Assembly (NCBI GenBank): GCA_950295325.1
Contig: OX485807.1
Location: 31,155,666 to 31,219,665, forward strand
Reading direction: 5' to 3'
DNA length: 64,000 nucleotides
Source of the DNA: Polytrichum commune
Taxonomy: Eukaryota > Streptophyta > Polytrichopsida > Polytrichales > Polytrichaceae
The position numbers and the translations under genes were made by a program. Numbering within the stretch: the stretch's first letter is position 1; each line of letters begins with the position of its first letter. Positions 32,945 to 47,587 of this stretch are shown piece by piece. The notes below the pieces were generated by a model. That model saw nothing but the letters and a program-made list of their open reading frames with translations. It made no database searches and was not told where the DNA came from.

Positions 32945-35198
32945 GACCTTCACAGTTTTCTTTTTTTTTTTACTATCCATCATCTTTGAAAGGTTTTTTT
33001 TTATTATTATTTCTTCTTCTTCTTTGTAAGTATTCTTAATTCTCATTTTCTTAGAAGAATTATATTTCTTTAACATCAACTTTTTTTTCCTTCTTCCTTG
33101 AGGTCTTCTTATTATACTTATCATTTAAGCATAATCGTCTTCTTTGAAACATTTTATCTCCTCTTATTATTTGTTTCTCTTCATTCTTAAAGTTTGATTA
33201 CTTTTCTTGATGTTTGAGGTCAACTTGACTCAATTATTTTGATAATATGTTCTTCAATAACATTATAATTGACATCTTATTCCTTCATATCACTTCTTTT
33301 CCCCTTTTTCTTAGAAACCATCTTGCACATCTTTGCTTCTTGATGTGAATTTTAGATTTTCTTTTTGAGATCACATTTGGCTTCTTCTTCTCTTAAAAAT
33401 TGCAACTAGTTTTTTTTATTAATTTTATTACAATAACAATCATGATATCTACTTCCTTCATTCAAATACTCAACTACTTCAAATTTATGTAAATAAGAAT
33501 GTTTTTTTATGACAAATTTTCTTGCTTATGGCCTATTTTGAACATACCAACACCTTTATCCTTTATTAATAATGATTTAAAGCACAAGGTATTGTCAAAA
33601 AGAATGTAATTTCTAAGTATATCTTATCCAGAGAACTTCAATAACATGATCAATATTATTAATTACTACAAGTGTTTGATGGAATGATCATGACGCATGT
33701 CATAAGGTAGAATATATAAGTTAATCTTAAAACATGTGTCCAAAATAAAATTAATCACATTTTATCTTGTTCCAATATAGATACACACTGTAAACATAAG
33801 AACACATTTTGATTTGTATATAATAGTTCATGTTGACCACTATCTAATATTCTATTTAAGACATTAAAAATGTTTAAAAAATTCCATGTAGAATAAATTA
33901 ATAAATAGCAAATAATAAACTAATTTGGGCATGTACATCAGAGTGACATATACACATAAACATCTACATCTTCAATCAAAATAACAACATGAAATCCAAT
34001 GCCACATCTTCCCTTGGTGACCACTTGTGGAAGGTTAGAATATATGCTTGAAATATCTAAAGTCACATAATGGCCCCTTCCTACTTATTTAATATTTACA
34101 AAATAGCAAATGCTTTGCCATAGCTAAGACAGGACAACGACGTCTTATGTGCCAACTCGAAGGTGCTCACCTGAACTATGGCTCCAACGAAGCTTCTTGG
34201 TGGACTAATCCAATTTTAGTTACCAGATGACTTTGTATTGAGTGCCACAAATCCCCAGCGGTTTAATACCATTCTAAACCATAATGATACTACACTGATT
34301 AACCCATTTACTGTGTATTTAACCAAGCAAAGTCATTCATGTTCTACAATGTCCAAACAACCTATTGAATTTTGTTAGTAAAAACTGAACTCAGAATAAG
34401 AAAACGTTATAGCACTGCATAACTCCAAATAATAACAGGCACAAATTGGGATAATCAGTGTAGTGCAATTTTGCCTAGGTCCTATGAAGGTTCTGGCATG
34501 GTATTTAGACCCGAATAGTATCAAAAGAAAAAAACACCATCAAATATCCATACCCTGACTGGTATAAAAAAATGTGAAATCCTCATTATAGATACCCGAA
34601 TGGTATCAAAGAGGACGATACCAGTTCAACATTGGTCAGCACAAAAAAGTCTGCTCTTAATAAAAGAGGGAGACCAGGCAGGAAGAGAGAAAGCTGCATC
34701 CGCGAAAGAAGATTTTTTAACATGGAACTACAATGCAGGATGCAGAGTGGTATTTTATAAGTTCATTACAAGATGCCACTGTTCATGTTGGAAGGGACCA
34801 CCTCCTATACCTCCACTATGAAATCCCGGAAGCTCACTCACCAGTTTTCAAAGGGAGTAGAGAACACCTGACAATCACAAACAACATCAACCAGACAGTG
34901 CCCGTATGAACAAAACTAATTGCATGCAATCTACACTCAGACTAGATCTATGACCACTACAATTTCCAACAACAAAGCACATGAAAAAGAAGAAGCAAAA
35001 AAGCAATGAAAAAGTCGAAGACTGCTGCGCTGCATCCACTCCGCGTCCAATCTGCATCCAATCTGCACAAAATCCTGCGTATTCCAACATTTCAAGTTTG
35101 TCGTCAGACAAGATGATTCCCGCTCCCCCCCAGAATCACATTCACTGACCTCTCATGCATATCATATCACATTTCGTCCAAGTAGGTAGAGGAATAAA
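32945..35198. other. AT-rich intergenic region
   Basis: 32950-33950 is extremely A/T-rich, with pyrimidine tracts on the plus strand. No gene supported. The plus frame 34600-34821 has no recognisable motif. Confidence 0.4.
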
Positions 35199-35604
35199 TA
35201 GGGCCACTTTACACCATGGCCAAAGACCATGGCCAGAAAATTACCAGGGCCCTTGAAACTCATCCAAAGGTGGTACCATGGAAAATTGTAATTGAATTTT
35301 GTAGTCATGAGTGTAGCGTAAAGACATACACAACCAGACTCTCAATTGAATGCTGTTCCATTACCATCCTATTCATGTGGCCCTTCTACACAATGAATTA
35401 ACATAAGTCAAGGATTATGAGATTTTGAAGTGTTATAATCTCCCGGTTTTGTGTTAGACCCACCTCTTTGAGATGGGCTTGACGCAAAATCCAGTAGAAC
35501 ATGACACATTATCCATTTGCTATGTAAGATTCCATGTAGATTTTTCATCCATTCAAACTCCCTTGGCCCCTCAGGCCCTCAAGCTCTAGTCTAAAGTGAC
35601 CCAT
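35199..35604. mobile_element. MITE of the AGGGCCACTT family (third copy)
   Basis: It starts AGGGCCACTTTACACCATGG and ends with an imperfect inverted copy (AGTCTAAAGTGACCCAT). The interior matches 1043-1542 ('ctcccggttttgtgttagac', 'ccatgtagattttt'). Right after it, 35640-35880 repeats the sequence of 410-660, so the two elements share flanking repeat sequence too. Confidence 0.6.
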
Positions 35605-35939
35605 ACATCACCCGCAATATGAACACCAGTAGATGACAATCGACGTAGAGCTACAAACAGGGAGATCAGACTGCTAGTTACAGATGGGCTGGCTGAGTTT
35701 GAGAAATTACCAGTTCAAGTTCAAGACTTTAGGCAAATTGCCAATCATTTTAAAGGAATCCTTAGAATGTATCTTTAAGTAATGAAGGAAAACCGAAAGA
35801 TATCAACATGTAGCCAGCTGGACTTGGAAAAACTTGGATCTCAACCAATTGTGCCCACAATCTCCCCAGACATGTTGCAGATGGATATTTATGTTGAGTA
35901 GTGAAAGAGGGGAAAGTTACCACATGTGCGACAACTTTT

Positions 35940-37307
35940 CTAGCGTTTGATTTTCTTTGGCTTGGGTGCCTCCTCCTCTTCTTCATCCTCATCATCCTCA
36001 TCTTCGTCCTCATCAGCTGGCACCTCATCCTCGTCGTCGTCGTCGTCGTCATCATCCTCCTCCTCCTCTGCACCTGCCTCTCCATTGTCTTCCTCATCTT
36101 CTTCGCCCTCACCTTCGTCATCCTCATCTTCAGCAGGGTCCCCTCCCTCATCAGCTTCCTCGTCCTCTTCATTGTCTTCAACGTTGCCTTTCTCATCATC
36201 GTCACCCTCGCTCTCTGGTTCGCCCTCATCTTCCTCCTCACCTTCCTCCTCTTCCTCATCCTCTTCATCACCTTCATCAATATGAAACCAGAAGGTTTTA
36301 GTAGGTTCAATAGATTTAATCTCAAAAAGCACACAATTTAACATTTAGGAAACTGCACAGCACACAACAATAAGAATAGTAGAGATAGCAATTTATACAC
36401 AAAATACAAAAGGATCCTCAATTATACTCACCTTCACTTTCCTCCCCGTCTTTCTCTTCATCTACATGATCCGCATAGTTGCTAGATAAACTCAGCAGTG
36501 TTTCCTCGTCAGCATTTAGATTCTCTGGTGCAGATAGTAAAGGAGAGACACTCTGCAACAACGAACAATTTCAAAGACAAATTGTTCAACACGAAAACAT
36601 CACACAAGAAGGACAAAGGTGTACACATGAACTTGGAATTTGAGACACACCAGACGCATTAACATTCAGTCAATTTTCAACACATTTCTTGACCCACAGA
36701 AATTTTAACAAGGGTAGTAATCCAGAACAAGTTGTTGCATCTTGTAAGATCCTGGGATTTTTGATACTTCAAGAATTTGATGATAAAGATATAGCTGACC
36801 CTTGTGAAGGATTTGTATTTAATCATGCTGAGAAACGATAACAAGAATGTACAAAAAGACATTACAATGAACTCTTACATGACAAGCCGATTCACTGAGT
36901 ACATGGGATTGGTAATATACAAAGATACTTGGAGCATGCTCATGTATAGATCATAAATTACTACCACTAAGATCATGTGAGATGATAATCTTTACCTGGC
37001 ACTGTAGAGCATATAAGATTATCTGGAGTCCCAAAACATTCCAGAAGGAGAGCTCATTGAGTATGCATTTCGCTAGTAGCTCCATATCGGCCAACAATTG
37101 CCCAAAACTGTTGACATCCTTCAAAACTGATAACGAGATAAACTGTTTGTCTGAATATAAGTTAGCAGTCTCTTGCACTGCATATAGGACCTCCATTTTG
37201 TTGCTCGCCAAAGGAAACCCAGGCCAAAGTCGCCAATCACCCTCACCTGGTGAATTCAATAGATTGGACGACCCAAGCTTACCATCACAAACTGCACCAT
37301 CCACCAC
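35940..37307 (-). CDS. Unrecognised gene, 3' exons encoding an acidic nuclear-type tail
   Basis: I do not recognise the family. Three phase-consistent exons can be joined: 37307-36996 (104 codons, ending ...LQIILYALQCQ), 36552-36432 (SVSPLLSAPENLNADEETLL...) and 36271-35940 (ending in TAG). The first has a folded-looking sequence (GDWRLWPGFPLASNKMEVLY, LLADMELLAKCILNELSFW). The other two turn into a tail of more than 100 residues that is mostly Asp/Glu, closed by APKPKKIKR, which looks like a nuclear localisation signal. Such tails occur in histone- and ribosome-binding nuclear proteins, but that is only inference. Upstream exons must exist; an open frame at 37537-37328 (MRDSISGAFESTKEVL...) may be one, but its junction was not found. 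The 5' end is missing. Confidence 0.6.
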
Positions 37308-37537
37308 CTTGATTCAGGAAAGCAACATTATAGACCAGCTTTGTGTGGGGAATCTCTGAACATTGACAATGAAACAAGCAAAGCACTACACGTTGTGAAG
37401 TTGCGCAGCCTAGTGACATTCAAGGTGGACAAAGGACAGAAGTCATGCCAATCTCCTCTGAGAACAAAAGATATTGTGAGGCCCATTTGAAGAACCTCTT
37501 TAGTAGATTCAAATGCGCCAGAAATGGAATCTCTCAT

Positions 37538-40300
37538 TTAGATTACTAGAAGGTCCAATAAATTTCACAAATCTTTGAACTCATGAACGAACCATTCATC
37601 TGAACCTAAAGAAAATGCACAAACCAATCCAGTAATACAAATTACTGATGTGAAAATACGTAAAGATGTGATCTTTGCCACATATTGATTTCCTTCATTG
37701 AACATTTCCCTGCAGTGGAGCAAATATCAATGCGGTCTTTCAATGTTCTGGTATTCTGTAAAAACGAATATCAGAAGATCTCACAAATGCTCAGACTTCC
37801 AAACCATCACCAATGAAAGCTAAAAGAGTGCATGTTCAGCGTAATAGTGAACATGAAAGACTACTCTTTGCAGAAAAAGGGTAGACTGAAAAATCTAGTA
37901 TAGACTTCTGTAAGTAAACTGAGTTTAGGTACTCTCATTTTGAAATTCAAAATGCAAAATATAAGTCTTGCTAGAATAACTCTACACTAAATTTATAGTT
38001 TGATAATCACTGAAGACTGTACAATAATACACAAAACTTGCAGAGTGCTAGCACAACAATCTCTACAGTATGCACCCACCAACCATTCAAAGCACAGTGA
38101 CCATACTCTCATCAAACTTTCCACCAAATGTTACCAAACTTTGCACCAGAATTTTACGCTTTCAAAATGCACCATAATCCAACTTGGTTGATCCTGCGCA
38201 CAAACCCATCATTATCAGCATTGCAGGCCAAGGACAGCTATGCCTGCTTTGCAATAATACATTCGTATTATTGAAAAGATGAGTTGTAAAAATGCTCATT
38301 GGCTTTAAGTGGCTTTGGTAGCTCTACGTATAGAATAATTGCTAGGCCAATTGGTGCCCTCATTGTTTGGTCCTCAGTATCAACCATAAAGGCCATCATC
38401 ACAATTGTTGTTGCTGATACTCCTAGCCCTAATGGCGACTTCCCAGCTGCATATGATAAAATCTAACAGGCAGAAATAGCACCAGAAACAAACATAATGT
38501 AGTGAACCCAGGGCTATGTAACAAGAAAATTATGGAAAGGAGAAAGAAGCCAAAAGGAATAGACTAGGAAACATAGCCACAATATCATAAGAATATTATA
38601 GAACTAACAAAAGCATCAATAACATGTTTCATACCAAAAAGGATAATAATATCCTTGTAATAAAAAAAACAAGTAGAAAAGGATGGTTTAATTCACAAAC
38701 ATGCTCTAGAAGACATGACAAATATGCTGCAAAGTGCATCTCCGAAGACTTCTTTAAATCTGTCTACAAGTACTCATCAAATTAAATCATATTCTTAGTG
38801 TGTGACTGTCCATAATAATGAGCAACATGCAACACAATGGTATCACAAAATCACAGATTCCAGGCTCTCTCCATCTAATTTAGCAACTATGTACTCAACT
38901 ATGAACACCAAAGCACACACCTTTCCCAAAAAGAATGCATATCATAGTTTATGCACTTTTCTCACCAAGTACTAAATCCCCCAAAATAAACACCACCCAA
39001 AAATGGCCAGGTCATGTGGATTGCCACTCTTGGGTACACTAAAAGCAAGCACACTGGTATAAAATTTAAAGACAGACACATATTGGCATTAATCGGGTGA
39101 TACACGACTTCTATCCAAAGGGCCCATAATATTCCACCAGGTCAAATGAATAGTCTTTGGTGTTGAAGACCACTAGAAAATCTTTTAAGGCGCCTTATAA
39201 AAAGATATTTAGAGTCCCCCGTCATGCCTTATACCTGAAGGAAGGGTGAAGCAGATGCACGGGATTTATGCCAAAATCTAACAAACCTCCTAGATTCTAA
39301 CCCTTGCTAAAGACACTTATGTATGCCCAAGGAACAACAAATGTAGCGAACTACATGAAGCCTCAAACAACGACCTTCGACACATTACAGCATAGTAGGC
39401 GGGAGAATAGAAACTATCGAAAGCCACCGAAATAGTAAAAATAGCTTCCAGAATGAGCATTGAGAACATCCATGTACCGGAAATACACACCATACATACT
39501 TAAACGTTTACTCATAAACGAACTATATCGAGTTAAAGGTAGCATAAAAATCAAGAACGGGTCCGAAGGGTGCCAAGAGAGTGGTACATCAAGGTAACTA
39601 CATTGTGGCCTATCCGATGAAAGACTAAAATACCTAACCCACACATTTGCATACAAAAAATATTAAACTTGTCACCTTTCACCAGGCCAATGTCAAACAT
39701 GATAATTTACCGGGACAGTATGACCGGGTTATCATTTAGCATCACCGAAATATTCCAAACCACGAAGCCCTCATCTGCATGCAGGTTCTGTCTCATCAAA
39801 ATGAATAGCGAAACAAGCCTACTTACCCAAACTTCACCATAACCAAAATTCATACACATAAAGCTTGATGCTTAGCCTACTGCGACCATCACGAGGTTAG
39901 AAACAACTTACTTACATGTCCGGGTCAGTACTCAGCGAAGGAAATGACACAATCTCAGTGTCAACAAGCAATCTTCAAAGTATTTTCAAGAACATCAGAG
40001 AGACAGTACTCACAGCCTAACCCCGCCAGAGCAACACTTGCGTAGTAATCATCCAGAGCTCCTCCCCATGAAGCGGTAGAAAGAAAAACCACCAGAAAAA
40101 TCGCGGCTCGGATGTCGGGAAAAGAAATAGATCAACAGGGACCTCGAAGAATCGGTGAACAGCAAGCACTAGGAAGCTCCGAAGGCTTCAAAACCCTACG
40201 TCAATGGTGTGCAAAAGTGCCGAGAGGTCAAAACCCCTGTTCTTTCTGGAAATGGCACCAAAAAAAATTCTAAGAAGCGCGGCAGGGAGAGCGACGTGTG
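37538..40300. other. Probable introns/5' region of the acidic-tail gene, then intergenic
   Basis: No exon could be fixed. By direction this should contain the upstream exons and promoter of the minus-strand acidic-tail gene. The GC content rises at about 40000-40430, which may mark a 5' leader or promoter. Confidence 0.3.
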
Positions 40301-43300
40301 AGAAGAAGGATTATGGAATGCAATTGCTGCGCGCGCAATGCTATCCTGGATTACGGCCTCGGCATGCGCGAGCGGAGGAGCGCCGCTGCTGTGGACACAC
40401 GACGACGACGGGCTGCGGGTGAAGATTGGATGAAAGAGACGACGAATAGATGAAAACTTGAAGGATGAATGATATATTGCCTCCCCTCAGTCGGCGAGCC
40501 TTTCGTCGGTAACCATGAAACTCTCGTGGATGGATGACAGTTGGAAGTGTCTTCGTCGGAGTGGATGACATTCTTCAGGATAGATGATAGTGACCGTTTA
40601 CAGCGACCTGGCAGCCCTTTCGTCACAATACTTTCCCCTTTTCCTCTTCTCAGGCGTACATTAGAACGAAATAAACAGCCATTTAAAAAGTGCCATTTGG
40701 ATTACTTCTGTAAGCAGACACTTTTATCTCTACGCCCACTGAGCACTGGGTCATTAAGATTACGAACAGACACTTTATTCATGCTGGCTTTGAAAGAGGT
40801 CCGGAGTTTCTATCTATCTCTGCACGCACTTCTCGTAGGATATGAAGAACATAATTAAGTTAATGTGAGATGATGAGCAAATTCAAATCATGTCCACATC
40901 CACTTTTTCATAATTTCCAAAGCTTGTATGAATATTTAATTCATTATGAAAGTGATCCTCCAAGTTATTAAATGATCAAACAAGTCACACAATTATGTTG
41001 ATTGTTGCATCTAGAATGTTAATAAATTTCTATCAAACACTTTGATCTCCTTTCAACATATGCCTTTTGATTCCAATCTTAGATCCACACCCATCAATTT
41101 ACCACTCATACATGGGTGCACATGCACAGTTTGAACACCCCCTTCAAGAACCAAGAACTTTGCAAGTTCTGTAATTGATGTATGGAAATCCAAAATGTCC
41201 CCCAAAAATAAATTCTAGTATGGATATAGAAGCAATTTTCTAACTCGATATATTGTCAATAACTACAAATGTTATTTTTCATGAGAATTATAAATATGAG
41301 GCACTTGGTGCTTTGATATTAATAATTTGCATGTGTTTTTTTGTGTGCTTAAGATTATTTTAGGTTTGTGTCACTCTCTTGCATCCTGTTTTGTTTGAAT
41401 TTCTTTCAAGATCACCAAATATCTTCAAACAAAGGTCCTTTTGCATGATGCCCGATCGTTCATAATCAGGTTCATTTATTTAAAAGCTATCAAGAAGAAG
41501 AAGAAAAACTTCGGTCTCCGGAGGAGACCGACGTGAATGGAGTGTCTGTTCGATCCTCCTCCAATCCAATGCCCACAGGACAGAGGTATGGAGGTAAAGA
41601 TCTACTCCTCCCTTTCGAGAGTAGACACTATAGTCACCAGTCACTAGTAACAAGAACCAAAATGGTTAGTTATTAGGGGAGGTTGTTAGTATGATTTGGG
41701 TCGCCAAGTCTCTAGTGCACTGTTAGTGGATGAGGTGGAGTGGCTTAATTGTTAAGGTTTTATGGCTTTATCTATGGGGGGTCTAGTGTTTGGGGCAGTG
41801 GTTGGTGGTTTTCTATTCTTCTTTTGTGTAGGAGGATAGCCATGGCATATTTTATAGCTAAAAGCTATCAATTATAGAAACATAGATTTTTTACATATTT
41901 ATGAGTTCCATGTTCTTGTTTATAGATTAATTCAACTATGTTACATCTTATGATGTATGCTCTCACACTATAGACGTTGTTTTTTTTTCTTTTAAGAATA
42001 AAAACTGCCTTTTGTGACAAGTCCTTAATGCAATAGAAATGACATATGATATAAATCAACATCATTAAATACCATTAGTTTTGGTTCAAACATTGTATAA
42101 GGCATATAAAGGACTATCATCTTCTTATGTTTACAAGAAGATGTTATTATGAGCTACTTCAAAGGTGTTTCAAAATTTGACGATTTTGGTTAGAAACGTT
42201 CCTTATGGGTTCCCCAACTGTGCATGTGTCCACATGGGTGTTTGTTTGAGACGAGGCACTAAATTAGGCACGTCTATCTTATGTCATCATGTTTATTTAT
42301 GTAGAATTATGAAAAATCAATGTGGAAATTGACATAACATCATTAAGCAACTACATGATGGTCTCTTTCGAAAAAGAGAGGTTGCAATTAAAAAAAATTG
42401 GTAATTTACAATTGCTTGTGAAAAAGTGACAACATGAGTGCTCCCCATAAATCAGGATTCCAAGAATTAAAGGATACTTATGCTCGTGTAATACACGGTC
42501 CCATGGAACACAACCAAGGAGATGTGTAATATTATGGAATATAAGCTTGGGCGTGCCCATTTAGACCTCATGATACAATGCCATATGAATTGCATAATGT
42601 ATTAGTGTTGAACCCAATCTAAACAATGCACAATACAATCTTGTTTGACTAAATTCATTCTTCAAAGGCCAAATGTATATGTTGATGTCTCCTAAGGTAT
42701 GTGACCCTATTGTCGGCACTTTCCACTCCACATAAAATTTGGGCCTTTACATTGAATCACAAGTACAACTGTCTACATAAGACCCACACACATCACGAGT
42801 GTGACACAATATTACCGTAAAGCACAACATGACCGAGAACTTCTTCAACACAAGGGTTGTTGTGACTTTCAATTACATGTTCTACATCATTGATTCGTTG
42901 TGATAAGGTAGAGCATCGTAAAACCGCGATGACCCCACCCAAAACCAACACTCTTAAATCTTGCATTGTCACTACATATTGATTATGCAAATGTCCATCA
43001 CCTTTACATTAGGTTTTGTGTGTTGGCTTTGGGTTTCATTTAACCCTTGTAACTCTTGCATGTAGCAATCAAACAAGACATACCTTGGAATCCTATGTCA
43101 ATTGCTAACAAGAATTATGTAGAGATTCTCAATCTAACAATCGTATTCATACATGACCCTTAAGGCAATGGTTTTAGCACCATCTACCTTAAGGATTTTG
43201 AAACAAGTTCTTCATGGGACTCAATTTCAAACACATCAATCAATGAAGCAATTATTTCCAAAATATTCGTGTCGGCTAGATTTATGGACACTGATAACAT

Positions 43301-46300
43301 CTATGCAAATTTCAATGTTGGTGCTTCATAATTGCTCAACATATTTTATATTTTCAATGTCTAAAAGATAAAATGTTGATGCACAATGACCCAAATGCCA
43401 CAGACTACATAATCAATGATAGGAGAGTGGATAATAGGTTGCAATAGCAACAAGACGTTTATGTACTCTTTGTTGGTTATGGGACATAACTAGTTTGCTC
43501 ATGGATGGAACATCCTATGTGTTGGAGAAATTACCGCAAGAGAATTGTAGGAAGCAATGACTTCTGACATGGCTATCTATCTATCGTTGATTCAACGACC
43601 TAAAAGTTGAACAAATAAATACCATGAGATTATTCCACAATCTTGTGGATGAAATAGCTTCAAAATTCAAAGGAGAGAGTGTGAAATTACCAAATGTTGA
43701 ACGAATGTGTGCACAATTGAATGAAATTATGTGTAGTCATCCATATGTGGTTTCGTCACTCCAATGGCTAAGTTATAGCTCATGCTCCTCTATTGAAAAT
43801 TTGAATAAAAATCAATGGTTGGAAGTCCTCTCAACTTGGATGAGCGACCGATTATGTGAAAGTATGAGTGGATGGATGACAATGGCAACCCTCTTCCACT
43901 GGACCACCTAGATGAAACTTGGTTGGATGGATGACCCCGTGAAACCTCACGGAGTCTTCTTCTTCTTCTTCTTCTTCTTCTTAGGAAATAGAAAGGGAAG
44001 CTCCGGACATTGCAACGTGCACCCATGGATGAATGATGACGCAATTCCACCTTCATTCGTCGGGAAGATGATGACTGGATGAGCCTCCTTTATCGGGACT
44101 GGTGGGACACGTGGGGACGATTCACGACGTGAGCCCCTGCAAGCGGGCGCTTTTGATGAGGATGGATGACACAGTAGCACAGGGATGGCAGAGAGCCCCT
44201 CTCGCTCGGGTGCTTTAACTGCAAAGGATGATACCTGGTAGATGGACAGACGGAGTAGTGGGGCATCCATTCGTGGCAGGGCTTGCGCGAGCATAAGGCA
44301 CGTGCGTAATGATTGGCCCAAGGGGGAGTGTAGTACGTCAATCTGTACTTTCCTCTCGGTTTTGGTGGCCCCACCATTTATGCTTTTGGCATGTAGGATA
44401 TCCCAACCCACCCATGACTTGGGACACCACTACTTCATCCACAAAGAAGTTTAGATGATATTGGTTTGTGGATGAAAACATGGCAAGTTTACATCCACAC
44501 CGTGTCTAAGAAGTTGCCAACAACGACTCCCAATTCGATGAACGCTTTAGTTTTGATTTGTCATCGTTGGAGGTTTCCATTAGTAAATGCACGAACAAGA
44601 GTTTCATACTGAATATTTGTGGTGACCATTTCATATTAATTTAAGTTTTGGTGCATAACGGTGTCCGGATGTTGCTTTTGGTCCAACAAGACTTTGTTGT
44701 TTTTAAGGGTCATTTTACATGCGGGGTCAAGGTCAATTTGGGTCTCTTTCATGCGTAAACTCTTGTACGTGATAGAGTGAAGGCCATTCCCTCATATTCT
44801 AATGAGGTGAAGTTGTCTTCCTTGCACTAAGACAATTCTGAAATGGCCCGAACAAAGAGATTTGGGTCGGACCAAAGTGGAAAGTCGATTTGCTTCCTTG
44901 GGACCTGTCAAAGCTTCCTCCCTTCTTGGTCCGAACCAGTGTTTCGTGTGAATCGGTTTCATATTTTGAAGGCCTCGACAAGTCCAATCTTAAAGAAGAG
45001 GGCATGCCAATAATTTGCTTTGTGGTTGGGGTTGAACCCACTACTTAGTGGCACTATGGCATCAAACTTCATCTTTGTACCACCAGACAAGTTAGAGTTA
45101 TCTTGTTTTGTTCTAGTCACAATAATGGGGATTAATATGATGGGCATGGGACTTGAGGGTCTAAAGACCGGCCATGTGGCAAACCAAACAACAATATTAG
45201 AATGTTGTGTTTTTGCTATTTATTTATGTTCATTAAATGGTTCCAAAACCTACAAATTACAAATTTCATAGAGTGAGACATTTCAATGGCAAGCACAAAA
45301 AGTGGCCACAACTTACCTTTCTACTTCATCCATGGACAAAATTGTGGTGATTTTTTAGAGCACAAGCATAATTGAATGTTTTTAATAGAGAGAGAGATGG
45401 GCATTTCTTGAGAAAATCTAGGGTTACTTTCAAGCATAGACAATCCTCTTGTTCATAGGGCATCACATTCTCTTACATATCGATGTATCCTTCAAAACCT
45501 AGGAGGGTGGGTAGGACCATCCTTCAAGGAACAATTATGTCCATCAATCTTGCCTACCTTGGAGCATTCTCATGGAAACATGTCAACTCAAAAGAAAATA
45601 ATCACAACAACAATCTCAACCATATTAGGGTTTACCACCTTCATACTCAAAGAAAGTTGTTGTTCTAAGTATCTAGTACCCATCTTCCATTCTCAAGTTC
45701 ACAATGTAAAAGATATTATCATCAATGCTTCAAGTATTTAAAACTATCCCATATGCCTTGTATTCCAACCAACCTTGTAGAATACTCAGACACAATACAA
45801 GACATGATTAAAAAGATGATGTACAAACTTAGATGTGATGCCAAATTTGTGAAGGATCTGCCACCTATGTCCGTGCCACCAACAAATCCACATAGAGAGT
45901 AAGTCATGCACATGAGGTAAATAACAACAAAACCCAATTATAAACTAATATGTCACACAACATGTAAAGCATAAACAATCATTTATTTATTTATTTTATC
46001 ATTGAATACTCATACAACCACTGTGTATTCTACGTATTCTTTGGCCATTTGAACCACGAGAGACCTTTCCTTGTGGCAAATTACACGATCCTTCCACTTT
46101 AAATCATCACCATCGTTAAACCTAATCTCAGGGTTCAGTTGAGATAAATCAATTGCTTAAATAATGACAGAGGTCTCTCATGGTCTACCCTTTACATGTT
46201 ATAATATGAGGTCAATTCTCTTGACCATAGATTAAGAGATCTTGATATGTGGTAGATGTTTGTCAGGTGTTTTCTTTACCAAACCATGAAGATGATTTTT

Positions 46301-47460
46301 ATCCTTTCAAGGCAACTTTTTTGACATAGGGTGGATTCTTTTTTAACCAAAGAGAGAGAAAGAGATGCCTTGGCGTGGACATGTCTATTGGCTCGTTGAC
46401 CCACCACCATCCAAGAGTCCATGTTGTTGTGAGATGCGTATATATAGAGTGCACATGGTCCAAGACGACCCTAAACTACTGGATGATGGTGGAGAGATAC
46501 CCAAATCTCAAGGATGACGTCGACGGTTCAATTCCCAGCTGTGAAATCTCCTCTCTACTTGATAGAAAACTTGTCAGGTGGTCAACTGCCTCATGTGCTT
46601 TGGCGTTGGCATGTCGGCAGTCTATCTCATATATATAAATTTTAAAAGAATATTATATCTAGAGAGAGAACCCTAGCTAATCATATGTAAATTTCCCAAC
46701 TTATGAGGCTACCCGCGTAATAACCTAAACAATCACACATGCACAAAATTGCAAGCATCCTCTGCCATGTCAGAATATGACACTCGATAATACGACACTC
46801 GTTCATGCGACACCCTTGATATTATGACACATTTTTGCGAGACCCAATTTTTGAGTCCAAACTCCCTCTTTTATACGACTACGGCATTCGTTAATGCGAC
46901 ATTTAGAATCTCCATTTTGTCATATTAAAGAGGTAGTTAATGCTAAAATTATTTTCATCTATGTTATGTACATCTAAAATTCATTCATTTTCACTTGGGA
47001 ACATCAGTTGTCATTGGGAACTTAATGATAACTAGGGTTACTAGTGTAGAATGGACATGGTTAGGGTTAGAGTGGCCTCTTGCCCAGTATGTTGCTCTGT
47101 ATACGGGTGATATAGTATCACCAATATCTTGATGCTAAACGTCGTGCATCATTGTTGTCTAGTTTCTTATTAGAGAACTTTGTATATTTTAGTGTTAAAG
47201 AAATGATTAGTTTTCAAGAGGTCTTGAGAATATTTATATTTCTTTGGAGGTATAAGTTATTATTTCGTACCATCTATATTGCTTAAACTCGTTGTATATA
47301 TATTCTAAGCTCATATTCCTTATGTTTTCATATTCCCTCAATCATATGATAACTTTACACCATTTGTCATGCTAATGAGAAGACGGCACCTCAATAATAC
47401 GACCTATTTTTTGTGTTTTCCCCAACATGTCATACTAAAGAGGGAGAAGAGTGGTAAGCT
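40301..47460. other. Long gene-free region with simple repeats
   Basis: No gene supported in about 7 kb. 40755-40830 repeats at 52000-52070 ('ttacgaaca.acactttattca' and 'gtttctatctatct'). A (TTC)n tract lies at about 43957-43983. A moderately GC-richer patch at 44060-44420 has only overlapping motif-free frames. Confidence 0.4.
43957..43983. repeat. (TTC)n microsatellite
   Basis: About nine TTC units. The Lys-rich run it gives on the minus strand is an artefact. Confidence 0.9.
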
Positions 47461-47587
47461 TACATGTGGTAGAGCGTGGGAATGAAGAGCCAAAGAATAA
47501 CCATAACAATTGCAGAGGCAGACCATTGAGAACCAAAGTGCAAGCATCACCTTACATTCCACAATTCAAAGAGTCCGTTGAGTGACT

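Noticed and set aside
35947-36301. Ser-, Pro/His- and Leu-rich plus-strand frames
   Set aside because: They are antisense shadows of the Asp/Glu-rich exon on the minus strand.
43790-44411. Lys-rich minus-strand frames ending in a K run
   Set aside because: The Lys run is the (TTC)n microsatellite; no domain is visible.
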